A DNA stretch of 64,000 nucleotides from Symbiotaphrina buchneri (lineage: Eukaryota; Ascomycota; Symbiotaphrinales; Symbiotaphrinaceae), in NCBI GenBank assembly GCA_001599915.1, contig BCIG01000030.1, positions 248,001-312,000 on the forward strand. The letters are read 5' to 3'. The notes beneath the pieces were generated by a model. That model ran no database searches and was not told the origin of the DNA. It worked only from the letters and a program-made list of their open reading frames with translations. Shown one piece after another: positions 45,185 to 57,179 of the stretch. Both the position numbers and the translations under genes were made by a program. Every line of letters begins with the position of its first letter. Within the stretch, counting starts at the first letter, position 1.

Positions 45185-46420
45185 TCATCCATTCCATCGC
45201 CTGCATAATGCAGCAACCACGCTGATGTCGTCTAGTTTGCCTGGCGATTGTAAGATGAGGCATGCCAGGTCAGATGAACTCGACTTACCACCCTCCATGG
45301 CCAATCCTTCCTCTACAGCCCTCTCCATAAATGGACTTTCTGCAAAAGGATCCTCGGCGACCACCCTTGCAGCATTTACAATATCCTTGGCGATGAAATG
45401 CATACCCCCGCCAGCACCTCCTTCACGGGAGCCCTGACTCTCGCCGCCTTCTCCGGCCTCCCATCTCTTAATACCATCCAAAACGTGCTGGAGTATTTCG
45501 TGTTCCCAGAGGTTGTCAGGTACTCCATCAGACATCGCCAAGACCACGTCGTTTTCCTGTAATTCAACTTTTTCCATAATAGCGTTCGCTACTGGCGTGT
45601 CTGGGCTATTCGTACCCAGTTGTCGAGGACAATCAAACCAATGCCACTGCTCCTTCGTCCTGTATATTACCTCCCCCTGATGCGGCCGTATGACTAATAT
45701 TTGTGAATCTCCTAGGCTTGTGACGTAAAGCATGGGAGGACCATCGTTTTTGCAATATAAAAGAGCCGCGCATGCTGTAGTCGTGCCGTCCCACTGGCTC
45801 GGAATAGTCGTAGCGTTCAGAGTCTGCTCATATGCCCTTTGCAGACATGCGACAGGGTCCGGGTCTTTCGTGGGGTCTGAGAAGAGGGTCGTGTTCTCCT
45901 TTTCGATTTCTACAGCCCAGAAATGGAGTATCAGGCGTGACCACAACCTGAAATCATCGTCAGTCGATCATTCTCCAGAAACATACCAGGAACCATACGC
46001 TGCATGGCCCCTAGGCCTGGTAAGCCAAGCGCCAACTCCATCATTCGCCCCGATGAAGTGGTCAGTAGCAATGATCGCGTCATCTCCATTGGTAATGCCT
46101 CTTATCAGCTCGCCATTAACGTACGAGCGTCTGTCGCGGCTTCGGTGATGCGTACTGAGAGGATCGGAGAATGACCCTGATGGCGGGGAATAGAAAGGAG
46201 GCGGAAAGGGTTTCGACGGGCGTTTTGCAAATAGGGAGTAGCCTGTCTCAAAATAGTATTTACATTCTTGCGGTCGAGCACCGTTTGGAGAGGCGGCGGT
46301 GGTGAGCGGCCTCCTGTTGGCTCCGCATCGAACTGCGCGGCCGATGTGGGGGACGCCAGGCGCAGTCGTTACACTGAGTAAGACACGCCGGGTAGCAATG
46401 AGGATATGAGGTCTGAGCAT
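45185..46420 (-). CDS. Ptc7-like mitochondrial PP2C phosphatase
   Basis: Predicted 378 aa, exons 46420-45999, 45947-45289, 45240-45185. The N-terminus MLRPHILIATRRVLLSVTT is Arg-rich and hydrophobic, as for mitochondrial targeting. The PP2C core contains NGDDAI (111-116), GANDGVGAW (124-132), GTTTACAALLY, TSLGDSQILVIR, LAMSDGVPDNLW and the final KLDDISVVAAL. The Asp residues are the expected metal ligands. Yeast Ptc7 dephosphorylates Coq7 and supports coenzyme Q synthesis; the related group includes Azr1. The signature Gly-Val-Ala-Asp is Gly-Ala-Asn-Asp here, a conservative change. An acidic and Gly-rich insert (EAGEGGESQGSREGG) precedes the last part. The family call is firm. Confidence 0.9.
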
Positions 46421-48275
46421 GCCAGCCGCAGTAGAGCGACCTTCAGAACCGAGGACTCATCAGGCGTATGCTGCTGTCATGATTCTCCACAGGCCGTATG
46501 TCTATCAACCCGTGATCGCTGCGATGGTGGCTCGGTGGGTCTGGCGTCTAAGGGCCCAAGTTGATCTACACCTACCGGGTGCCACTAAATTGGGTGAGTC
46601 GGAAATCAACCAGCGAGCTCCAGCCTAAAGGTACGAAAGTACAAATTAGGAACTCGTTCTCCTCTGTATTATTTGGTACTTCACTCAACCACATTTAATA
46701 TTGTTATTGCCAGCAAAAGCATACCTTATCCATTCGGGATATTACCTACCTTACCTTACTAATACGTGGAGGCGCGGTCGGTGGTGAGAACAAGCCCTTG
46801 GTGATTCTGGCGACTGGAGCTAAATCACTTGTTCTACCTTTAAACTCTGTATATCAGCATCTTTCAGCTCATTGGGTCTGTTGCGACATGTTCATCATGG
46901 TCTTAAAGTCCAGGGCTGGCTGAGCGGTGAAAGCAAAAACGACTGAACCCTACGGTGTCCCTGGTGGGTACGGGCCAACTGCTCTGCTAAATATATAATT
47001 TATAATCGTGAAGCCGGAGCCGAGAATCCGAATAATATCCATTCAGGCAGATCTCGAGCCGGAAACTGCGGGAAGCTGGGATCAGGGCAATTGTTGATTC
47101 GCATATTATTGGGTCTTGGCGGAGGTTCCAGCCACTGGAAGAGGTACCGGTAGGGTAAAGAAGAAAGAGTACACCGTGTATTTGTTGTCTTTGCTTTTCT
47201 CACTATTTCTGAGACATGAAGAAGAGCTGTCGGCGACCACCAACAGGCCCGCCGTAATTAAATGTCAGTGAGTGCCACGCAGTCATGTCTCAGTAGCGTC
47301 TTTGAGATATGGATCATCATTGGGTGTGGTATCGTAGACCGAAATGTCAAAGTTGAGTACCTTAATGGATCGGATGGGTCGTTAAGTAAATTCCTGGTAT
47401 GATCAGCTCATTATTTGTTATTTGTTTATTTCAGCAGTCGAGGTTTTGCTTGATTCTTGCGTCTACCGCATGCCCGCCCACCTTAACGAAAACAATGATG
47501 ATACACTATAATAATCACAGCTGAGGACATAAAATGTACAAGGAGAATTCATCATCGAGGCTGGAACATGAAGTAAATGAACGAAATCATAAATAATGAT
47601 AATCGAGCTCTCTCTTGTCTCTGGGCGCCTAAACTTAGAAAAAGTTTAAAGTGCAGCGAGCAAGTGAAAGTGTTACGTCGACAGTGGGGCTGCTGTGGTG
47701 CAGAGCTGCAGTGGTGCCAGTGCTGTTTGCCCTTCCTTGGTTCCCCCCGTCCTCGCCTGTCGACACCTTCTAGGGCCAGAAGATGATGGCTACGGTGGCT
47801 AGTGCGGCTGGCGCTTGCCCCAAAGATGCTTAAGCATCAGATCCCAGACCATCGAATCCGCCGTGACCTTACCGAAATAATCCAAAACAGTGAGTGGTGA
47901 GCCCTCCACTACCTTACGCTTACTCCCGCACCTACGCACTCGCGCACCCACGCACTCACAACCTGCTGTTTCCTTGCTGTTGCTGTCCCTTCTCCGCAAT
48001 TTGGTCATAACCTTCGACGTTCTTTGTCCATATGTCTATCCTCACCCACCCCTAGACGTGGGTCGTTAATTAATCAAGCATCGAAAGGCTGCCTGCATCT
48101 CCTGCGGCACCGTCCTGCTGGGTCGTCAACACCCGGATCTGCTCGGACTTGTCCTGGTGACATCAAGACAAAAGCCAGCCGCTCGTTCATATAGGTGGTA
48201 CTGCCGTAGGCACAACAACATAATAATTTTCCCAACATGGGTCGGTCACGGGGTTAGTGCTACATTGACAAGGTC
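46421..48275. other. Divergent gene-poor region
   Basis: About 1.85 kb separates the phosphatase (-) and Caf120-like (+) starts. No gene was recognised. An AT-rich stretch runs over 47395-47600. A short CGCACTC/CGCACCC-type repeat occurs near 47925-47965. The rightmost 250 bp is probably the Caf120 leader. Confidence 0.4.
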
Positions 48276-51200
48276 ATGAGTTCTATCAACGAGTCCGCTG
48301 ACGACCACATTCCAGTACTGTCGTTCATGTCGGCTTTCAGCGCCTCATCGTCTAATGCACCATCTCCATCGAGCCAGCGGTCTCCGGAACCGGACGCTCA
48401 TTCTCCCCCCTTTATTCCCCATACGAGTGGCCCGTCAAGAGATTCTCCTACACCAGCTCGGACGACGAGGATCGAAAGATCTTCCTCCAGGCCACTATCG
48501 ATGGTTCAGACATATCAGCCGCCACTGATGGAGGTCGCACAGGATACTCTGCCCGAATTGCAACCAATATTTACGCTTCTGAACAGCCACTCAAACAAGC
48601 TCTACCAGGAGGGTTATTTTCTCAAGCTGAACGATTTGGACACTCGTATGTGCCCATACCCGGTGATGGGGAAGAGATACTAATCACCCCAGACGGCCGA
48701 CCATATCCGGACCGTACCTGGACAGAATGTTTCGCTCAGCTTGTTGGGACCGTTCTGTCGCTGTGGGATGCGTCCGCCTTAGATGCTGCGGGGCAGGATG
48801 GTGAGGTCGTTCCAACCTTCGTCAATTTGACAGATGCGTCGATCAAGATGGTAATTTCTGCAGCCCTGCCCATTTTGCATCAATTACTGACTAAGAATCT
48901 AGATTGAGACATTGCCCACTCGAAATCAAGGGGTCGAGCCTTTGCATAATGTGTTGAGCATATCGACTGCTGGGAAGAACAGATATTTGTTCCATTTCAA
49001 CTCGCTGCACTCCCTCACGCAGTGGACGGCAGGCATACGATTGGCAATGTATGAACATGCCACGCTACAAGAGGCCTACACGGGTGCACTTATTGCCGGC
49101 AAAGGGAAGCAGTTGAACAACATAAACCTTATTCTACAGCCGTCAAAATTCAAGACAGAAGAATGGGTACGAGTTCGCTTTGGCGCAGGGACACCATGGA
49201 GGCGGTGCTGGTGTGTCATCAGCCCGCCTGGCGAGAAAGAACTGAAGCAAGCGCAGAAGGAGCAGAATAAGATGCTGAAGAAGAAGAATTCCGCTTACGA
49301 TCGTACGCCAAGTCACCCAAAAGGAGACGTCAAGTTCTACGAGTCGAAGAAAACGAAGAAAGTCCAACCGATAGCTACTATCACAGATGCATACTCTGCT
49401 TACGCAATCTATCCGCAGTCGAAGCCACTTATCGACCAGTCGACTTTGGTCAAAGTCGAGGGGACCATTAAAATCCACTCAAACCCTCCTTCCACCACTG
49501 AAGGTTTTGTCTTCGTGATGCCAGAAGTTCATCCAGCGGTGTCTGGTTTTGAGATGATGCTGAGATTTCTCTTCCCCGTGTTTGACGTGTTCGTATTATA
49601 TGGGCGTCCGACCCGCCTGATCGCAGACACACTGGATCCTCGCAGCCTTATGTTTGCCATGCCGCGCCAGAGGCGATATGGGTATCTGGATATCCTTGAT
49701 GTTGCTACTCTGATCCATACGGATGGCAGCCAGAATTGGAGTGAACGAGAGTGGAGACTGAAGTTGAAGGAGGCTACCGCCAAGCGTATGAGAACTCTGC
49801 AAGCCAGCGCCACCAGACCTGGTAGCACTACGGGAAGCAGGCGTGGTACAGTTCGAACGAGTTTCCGAGCAAGGGCGAGCACCCTCCAGTTCGATGATGG
49901 ATCGTCTGTACGTTCAACTGGCTCAATAACCCGGCACGGGACGCCCCCGATTCGGGCGGAAGACGCTTTTGGTGTTGGTGTCACGAAACCTGGATCTGTT
50001 CCTCCCGCGGGACCTCCTTTTTCCACTCCCACTCATCAAAGATCCGTGTCCGAAGCGATCGGCTACTCCAGATATCAGACACAAACGCCTTCTCGTTTGT
50101 CATATGAGACTGGTGCACCACCCCCTCCACCGCATCAGGTTCCAGTAGGGCCGTCCTACAGCAACGAGGCGATATCGTCGGCCGGCAGCCCCAATCCACA
50201 GAGGAGCAGTACTGAGAGTGAGCCGCCAGCCGCCCAAATAGAGGAATTGCAACCTGCACAGCCTCTACAGCCCGTCACTGCGCCCCCAGCGTTCTCCCAC
50301 CGCCCTGGAGAAATGCCGCCAAGCAAACCTTACGGTGCCCCTGAACTTAGGCGGGCGAAGAGTCGAATGTCAACTGAGACTCTTTCTCAGCTCGCCAACA
50401 CCGGTGCACTGACAGGGGGCGTTAGTGCTGCTGCGGGCGCTGCGGCTGCGTGGCGAGTCAGCCAGGAGTGGAGGAACAATGAGAATGTGCCAAGACGCTC
50501 TGGAGAGGATGGCCAAAGAGGGGTATTTGTGGCCACCGACAACGCTAGGATGACAGCTGACCAGACTCAAGATATGGTCACAGTAGGGTATGGGCCGACA
50601 TTGAACGACCGGGAACTCCCAGCCGTACCAGGTTCCGCCGATCAGTCCGCAACGAATTATCGAAATATCTCGCCATACGCTGCCGACCCCGTCACTAGTT
50701 CATCACATAATCCACCAACCTCTTCAGCTAATTACCATATACCTGCTAGTCGACCTGAAGCTCCACGTCTGGATACTAGCCGCAGCATTGCGAGAAAACC
50801 GTTACCTTCCCAGACCCAGGCCAAACAATCAAGGGAAGAAAGCCCCCCCGTCAGGACATCCAGCCTCGACAGTCTTCAAAGGCACTTCCTGGATGAAGAA
50901 GCTCTGGCAAAAGTCATGGCTAGACCCACTGACTCAACCGACCTATCGCCATATCTACTAGAACGTGGCAATAGCAACACAAGCAGTAACTATGATGTCT
51001 CAGAGGCTTCACCAGACTATGCCAGCACTCGAAAATCATTCGACAGCCGACCTTCTGGGGAGCGACCGAGGGCTGGCGTGCTTCGCACTGTGGGGACCGC
51101 TGGACCTGAACCAGTTCCTGAGGTCGTGGTCGGTGATGTGCATTACACCTCGCAGGAACAGCGCCAGCCGTCAACGACCGATACAGATGTGCCTCCAGTT

Positions 51201-52241
51201 GATTTTGGTCCTACCCTCTCTTATCGTCCTGGTGCCTCCAACACGCGAGCAAGCCACCCTGGAATACCCTCCAATCAAATGACTTCAGTATCTCAGGAAA
51301 GGCTGCAGACACATTCACCTGGCCCATCTGGCGATAGCAAGCGTGGCTCCTGGATACTATCTGGTCGACAGAGCCCTGCACAATTGGCCGATCCTGCGCA
51401 ACATTCACGAGCTCAGTCACGGTCATCTAATCGAAGTGCCATGATTCCCGATACCGATAACGGGCGATCTCAATCCAGAGCTTCAGATGGCGAAGGACGG
51501 CGGCATATGCCATGGCAGCCTGGCATGGCAGTGCCCGGAGCTACTGGTCGAGTCGAGGAAGGGTTGACACCAGACCAATATGTTCAACAACGGGCATCCC
51601 GTGCCACTCGTGTATATGCTCATCAACGGACTCCATCTGGAAACGTGTTACGATCCAATACACCCCCTGCAACATGGAGTTCTCAGACTTTCAAGGACCT
51701 GCCTCCCAGGCCTCACTCGCGTGGCGCTTCGATGATATTACCTACCAGTAGCGGTTTGGTAAACGGCCCCGACTATTCGGCGCATTTATCTGCTCGGGAA
51801 CAGGAGCATGTAGCGCGGGCGACTGGATCACCGCTCATTGACATGACGGCCGCTAGTCAAAGGCCGCAATCTACCGGTGGCGGCTTGGTTGGTGCCATTG
51901 AGGCTCGGGAACGGGAGAAACGAGAGTTAAAAGAAGGCTTGCGTGGCTCGATGGTACAACAGGCTATACATCAGCGCCAGCAGCAATCTTGGCATGGTCA
52001 GCCCTACGGGCAAGACTATGGCAATCCCGAAGTTAATGCTCCTACAGCAATGCAAGCATCCTACGGTGGAGCGTCAGTATATATGCAGCCTCCGGACAAT
52101 TACGTACAACAGCCGGGTCAGGGATACCCTCAGGTGCAGGCACAGTTTGATCCCCAAGCCGGCGGCTGGCCCGCCGCTGTGGATGACCACCGGTATCAGC
52201 AGGGTTGGCCAAATCAAGGGTACAGCACTCGTCGCTCATGA
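48276..52241 (+). CDS. Caf120/Skg3-like PH-domain protein
   Basis: Predicted 1288 aa, exons 48276-48645, 48693-48850 and 48903-52241. A Ser/Pro-rich start leads to a first PH-like domain at about 109-236 (LYQEGYFLKLND, RTWTECFAQLVGTVLSLWDA, IRLAMYEHATLQEAYTGAL). A second one begins near 260 (EEWVRVRFGAG, PWRRCWCVISPP). The segment RYGYLDILDVATLIHTDGSQ is conserved in the group. The C-terminal 800 residues are Ser/Pro/Gln-rich and disordered, ending in a Gln/Tyr-rich tail. Yeast Caf120 co-purifies with CCR4-NOT; the paralogue Skg3 is found at the bud neck. Which role applies here is open. In filamentous fungi this gene is usually single copy and is commonly named as a CCR4-NOT subunit. Confidence 0.87.
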
Positions 52242-54547
52242 AGTGTAATGATGGTTATGAATGAGGGGATGGAGTCAAGCTTTACCTCTGGTGATTTCGA
52301 GCGAAGGGCAGCTCCGGATGCATGTGAGATTATGCATTTCAGGCGTTGTGCGGATGACGTCCTTTTCAAATACATATGGCTTAGAAATTGTTACAAGGCG
52401 CCTATCAGTCCATGCTATGTTTAAACCTGGCAGCATTTTACATCTTGACTTCCTGAGCGATAACCCCATCTGAACCGTCTAGCGTAGGACTCTTCCGGAT
52501 GGAGACGGGCTGCATGGGGCAGATGGATATCATCAAGTCATGTCCGCTGGCATTTGACGGGTCTGGTATCTACTATATAGGAAGTATTCTCAAGATCCAG
52601 GGCCTTGTTGGAAATGGCGGGTAGAAGACAACAGCGATGTCCATTAGAGATGAATCATGATTGACCGATGTCGTCAGCAACGCATCCTAATTAGAACAGA
52701 ACTGCATCCCTTCGGCAGCAATATTGCGATGGAGTTAGACATAGTCTCCCTTTGCTTTCATTCACATGGTCGGGCCAGAACAGAACAGATGGTGGTGCAG
52801 GGGCTTCGGCGGGGTGCAGATAGCACGTTTGAGCAAGGAGCAAGGGGTGTGCCATCACCAAGGGGGCCCAGGGGCCTAAGGAGTAGTAGTGCTACCTCAC
52901 ATCCTTCGTAACTACCCTGCCTGAGTGGTTATCGATGTATGATCAGATGCGGTTCCTGTGACAATTGTGAAACACAAGGTCGTCCACTTCAGGCTCCTGC
53001 AGGCTCCCTTGTTTGGCCTGCGGTGTTTCCCCTGTCACGGCTGTCGGGGGGTTCTGGCATTCTGATTGGTCAGGGTACGAAGAATGTGCTAAACTCAAAT
53101 GGTATCCTACATCCACAAACAGTCGGAGGATTATTCCTTGGGGGAGCCGCCTCCTTTCGGCCACGGAGGTTTTCAACCGTCCAGGAATGGTCCTACGGGA
53201 GCTACGAACACTTAAGGAAAGACAGCAAGAGGGCGCCGCGATGCTCTAATTCATACCTTGCTTTCTTTGATGCTCTTCATCTGTTCTCTCTATCGGTCCA
53301 GTTATCACTGCAGGTTTGTGTTTGTCCCAGCGTACGAAATACTCGTAGGGACACGCGGTCCCGGCATCTGCGTGATCTGCCAACTGGCACCTGTGGATCG
53401 ACCCCAGGGCTACGGTATTCGTACCTTCGCGCGGTAGGAGGAAGGGAAGGGCTTCTTTCTTTTGCAGTGGGTCACTGTGGGTGTGCGCTTGTGCCTGTGC
53501 GCATGTGCTTGTGTTGTGCTTGGCCGTCCTTTCGTCTTTTCCGTACAGTATCCTCTTTGTTTTCTCGGTGGGCGGCGCCACATCTTGCGCTTGCCTGTTC
53601 TAGGAATGACCCGGCCTGTAACGAAGCTAGGGAGGTGTGCCTGAGCCCGTCCGGCCAATCAACAGTGGTGGCCGCACACCGTCGGCCCCTGTCCCTTCTC
53701 TTCAAACAAGCCGAAAATTCGTCGGGTCGTCCTTTTTGCCCTGCGCTATGGTCCCGCTTTGGTTCTCGCCCCCTACCCCTGGTCGCTCTTCTCCTTGAAG
53801 CCTTCTTCCCCTTCCCTTTTCTCTTGCTCCCTCACTCGGTCACACCTTCACTCTCTCTTTCTTCCCCTCGTACACTCCCAGGTTTCATCGCCGCTATCCC
53901 TTCCTTCCGCTCGTGCCTTCTTTGCTGTTACACTTCTTCTGCGTCCTGGTTGTCCGCTCCTTACTGACACCGCAAGAGAATTCAAAACTTCTCGCTCTCT
54001 TTCCCCAAACATCAGATCAAGACCATTGTATCGGACTGTGTCCGCTGGATTCGTCTTGACTCGCTGTGCGCTGCAACACACCGCAGAACCACCCTCCTTA
54101 CCCCTGCCCCCTTCTCGTCAACCAGACGACTTCGAACGCTACCATTACGTCCATTGCCTGAACGATTCCGAAGCTTGCAACAGATCACCACCAGATCGTG
54201 GTCGTCATACACTGTCTAACAGGTCGCACCTCTGTCCGTCCAGCCGGCGATCATTCGGGTTCCCCTCACTAAGGTATCTCCGTCGGGTCATACCTTACTG
54301 TGGTCAGCCAGTGACCCCTGGGACGAGGCATTATTGTCACTTTTGCCCGGAGCATCCAATTTTGCAGTGTTGTGTCTTGTCGTCACCTTGCGGTTCCTCA
54401 TACCGGCAGTTACATTCCTTCAAGTCGGTTAGAGCGCCGGGTTATTTCGCCTGTCAAGGTGTCAAAGCAGACTTTAGGGGACGGATACATTCCACGTTTC
54501 GGTACGAGTTTTAAGGCCTTTGCCCAGCACCACCGTCCAAACTCAAC
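52242..54547. other. Long spacer and CT-rich leader
   Basis: About 2.3 kb separates two plus-strand genes. Plus-strand open frames at 52939-53967 and 53759-54514 are CT-driven and show no family match. From about 53680 to 54540 the plus strand is strongly pyrimidine-rich, as in long fungal 5' leaders. No RNA gene was recognised. Confidence 0.4.
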
Positions 54548-55291
54548 ATGTCTCTCGCGCGCGCCTTAACTAGACGTGTCCGGAACACCGATGGTCCAAC
54601 ATCACCAAACCGCACCATGAGTCACAAAGTGAAGAGCCAGCCGAGCGTCCGGCACAAGATCTCTGCCCCGGTGGAGCTCCTCTCGACGACCAACATGTTG
54701 TCTTTCAACGCGCCCGATATCCGCAGCGCGTCATCATCGTCGAGAATCTCTGGTTCGGACTCGGACGTTTCAGCTGCCAGCTCTTTGCCGACTCCTGATG
54801 CCTCCACAGATGCTTCTTCAATCGAGTCTCCCCCAACTTCGCCGGAGACCAACCATCTGTCCTGCTACTTCCCGGCTCCAAAATCTCCAAGTCGCTCAAG
54901 CTCAGTCCGCCAAAGCACCTCCTCCACCGAGGACGCACCTGCCATTCCACAGCGCGCTCTGTCACATACTGCTGCTACTCACAAAGCTCTTGCACGTAAG
55001 CGCTCTCAAAGGATGAGTCCACCGACGAGTATCCACACCCTGCGGACTTCGGTCGACATGTTCTCGAGCAAAGTCGACGCGTCACATCCGTTCGGAAAGG
55101 AGCTCGAGCAAGTGAATGAGCTCGCCGAAGAGTTTGGCGTTAAGGAACGTGTCCTGGATGAGGAAGAGCAGTACCTACTGAGTCGCGGCCTGAGGAAATT
55201 CGCTGCCGAGGATTACGCGATTGAGATTGGAGAACTCTACGGTGGAGTCTTCGAGGACCGGCTGTTCTCGACAAGTTCAGGATGGATCTAG
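54548..55291 (+). CDS. Conserved fungal protein of unknown function
   Basis: A single exon of 247 aa starting MSLARALTRRVRN. I recognise this as a protein recurring in Eurotiomycetes but without a name or known domain. The first 170 residues are Ser/Thr/Pro-rich, with APVELLSTTNMLSFNAPDI, NHLSCYFPAPKS and ALARKRSQRMSPP. The C-terminal 75 residues are acidic and helical and look like the ordered part: SHPFGKELEQVNELAEEFG, VLDEEEQYLLSRGLRKFAA and DYAIEIGELYGGVFEDRL. No membrane segment or signal peptide is visible. The start is preceded by a long CT-rich leader. Function is unknown; the serine-rich half suggests phosphorylation. Confidence 0.8.
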   Translation: MSLARALTRRVRNTDGPTSPNRTMSHKVKSQPSVRHKISAPVELLSTTNMLSFNAPDIRSASSSSRISGSDSDVSAASSLPTPDASTDASSIESPPTSPETNHLSCYFPAPKSPSRSSSVRQSTSSTEDAPAIPQRALSHTAATHKALARKRSQRMSPPTSIHTLRTSVDMFSSKVDASHPFGKELEQVNELAEEFGVKERVLDEEEQYLLSRGLRKFAAEDYAIEIGELYGGVFEDRLFSTSSGWI

Positions 55292-55978
55292 ACCACCATG
55301 TTGAATGCGAGATCCGAGGGACTGGTTCCCCCGGGATCGAGCAACTTCGCTTCTACACCAGACCTGTTTCGATATTCGATCTAGGTGCTTGTTATCTTCG
55401 GAAATCTTGCTTAATGGCTATTCTCTATTTCGACCCTTCCGCCTTCAGGGTGGTACTAGGGATCAGCCATTTCGGCTTAGGCTCTGCGGCGTCCCGATGG
55501 TCTTTTATTGGGAGTTATCTACGGCTTCTGTCCTTTCATTTATGACCCAACTTATGACACTCCTTATAGCGCTGTGCTGGCTGATGTACGTTACGTGTCT
55601 GTTGAGGGACGCGAAAAGGGAGAGAGGAGAATAGAAAATGTGTCAATGTAAATGTTTCAATCCATGAAGGCAACTGGCTGTAACTCGTCCTGATGTTGTA
55701 GATCTCAAGGCACACGTAGCGTACAAGACACTTTAGACGACGTCTGTCTTCCTCACGCGCAAGGAAGGTGGCTTTACGGGTGCGAGTGGGTTGCCCTACC
55801 GTGGTGCTAACCCTAATTTGGTAAAGGCATGGCGCGGCACATGCTACCTTATGGCTCAGTTTTCGATTCGAGATTATTTTCCTCTGAACTCCAAACACTG
55901 CTACTATTTCATACCACTTCTGTTGAGATCCCATTGTGCTGATGCACCTACCGCGCTTCCACCAGCTGGTGCCCTAAA

Positions 55979-56191
55979 CTAACAGTAAGTTCCCATCTTC
56001 TTCACTGCCGCAGACATCCCCCGCATGCCCTGTATCTTTTCACTTTTCGTCCTACCAATACCATGATGAACGCCCACCTCAAGAAGCTTAGGAAGAGCCG
56101 GCTTAGGAGCCCGCGGCCGCTCCCCACGCGCTGGTTCACAGTGCTGGGAGAGATAAACGTTGACAGCGGCGGTCCCCTTGTGTATCGTCAT
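55979..56191 (-). CDS. Possible small ORF of unknown function
   Basis: An ATG-started frame of 70 codons, MTIHKGTAAVNVYLSQH onward, ending KKMGTYC. It is basic (many Lys/Arg) and has no membrane segment. I do not recognise it. It is only a candidate because it is alone in a 1.9-kb gap. It could equally be chance or the last exon of a spliced gene. Confidence 0.2.
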   Translation of the reverse strand: MTIHKGTAAVNVYLSQHCEPARGERPRAPKPALPKLLEVGVHHGIGRTKSEKIQGMRGMSAAVKKMGTYC

Positions 56192-56478
56192 ATGCGCCGG
56201 GGTGCTGTCGTTGTTGGCTGGCTGCGGTGTTCTCGGTGCTGAGAAATGGGGTCTCTGAAATTTTGTTGGATGTGGTTTTATCCACTTGTTTGCTGTTTTG
56301 CCCTCATGTTCTGTGCAGCGGGTTGTGCTTTGTTTGTGAGATATCTTGGGAGAGGTTTCTGACGGATGATATAGATATATGGATCTGCTAGAAGTCTACC
56401 ACAGGCATTTTAATGGACGATGCTTCCTGGATGGTACACTAATATATTCGCTCCTGCTAGCCAGGTCATTCAAATGGG

Positions 56479-56504
56479 TCCCTCAATTCGATCCCTCAAT
56501 TCGA
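56479..56504. repeat. 13-bp direct repeat, two copies
   Basis: TCCCTCAATTCGA occurs twice head to tail with no mismatch. It is probably a local duplication. Confidence 0.6.
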
Positions 56505-56722
56505 GAGCTTACAATTGCGTATCCTTGAGGTAGTACAAGATACTTTCTGATCCGACAATATCTGTATTAACTCACAGCCCTTGTGCCTCTGGAGACATCG
56601 AGTAGTATCCGTGACTATCGACAGTGTAGCCTACTATTCCAGAAGTCTCTAATGTTTCAAGGAAGAAATAAAAAAGAGAAGAACCTCGCATGAGGGAGCA
56701 GAGATCTCGGAGGCAAAAGTTC

Positions 56723-56752
56723 GGAGCCTTACCACGATTGTGGCAAGGCTCC
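56723..56752. repeat. Strong 30-nt hairpin
   Basis: GGAGCCTT pairs with AAGGCTCC, then CCAC pairs with GTGG, separated by one A-C mismatch. The loop is GATT. Twelve pairs with a four-base loop form a stable stem in either strand's RNA. It lies in the convergent 3' region between two genes. Confidence 0.6.
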
Positions 56753-56771
56753 TATGAAACCCTTCATTCAG

Positions 56772-56787
56772 AATTACAATTGTAATT
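56772..56787. repeat. 16-bp perfect palindrome
   Basis: AATTACAATTGTAATT is fully self-complementary. Flanking CATT and AATG extend the symmetry beyond a 3-nt bulge. It begins 19 bp after the 30-nt hairpin. Confidence 0.55.
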
Positions 56788-57179
56788 AATGGAGGATTTA
56801 CTCGGATTCGAACTCAGGTCAATGCCTGGTGGCTCTGAAGTTTCTCACGACATTTCAAGCTCTCATGCCTTCCCAAAGGGGAATTTCATGTTCATCACTC
56901 TATGTCGCTGCGATCACTCCATGCTCCGTGGAAGAAAAGCCTTTATTCTAATATATAAAGGTGACTTGGCCGCCTAGACCGAGCTTGCTGAGTTCCTGTT
57001 TTCGAGTCAGTGACAGGCTATGTATATTCACTGGCATAATATGATGTTTGCCTTTCTGCATTGGGTCTCGTGATGATGGACGATGGTGCTTCCATTGCCT
57101 CCGAGTATGTTTCCATGACCTAGTCTAGTAATGGTATTTCAAGTACGCTCCAACCAGCAAATTTCCGTAAGGCACGAAT

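Larger units (their letters stand above)
55292..57179. other. Convergent gene-poor region
   Basis: About 1.9 kb separates the unknown gene (+) and pwp1 (-). It contains a possible small minus-strand ORF (55979-56191), a 13-bp direct repeat (56479-56504), a strong hairpin (56723-56752) and a 16-bp palindrome (56772-56787), listed separately. No family-supported gene was found. Confidence 0.4.

Noticed and set aside
44788-45216. Minus-strand open frame of 142 codons overlapping the Ptc7-like gene end
   Set aside because: It overlaps the phosphatase stop in another frame and lacks any recognised motif.
52939-54514. Long plus-strand open frames of 342 and 251 codons upstream of the unknown gene
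   Set aside because: Their length comes from CT-rich sequence poor in stops. They show no family similarity and are better seen as leader and intergenic DNA.
56800-56880. tRNA gene suggested by a B-box-like GTTCGAATC on the minus strand
   Set aside because: The T-arm bases do not pair and no matching acceptor stem is found within the expected distance.
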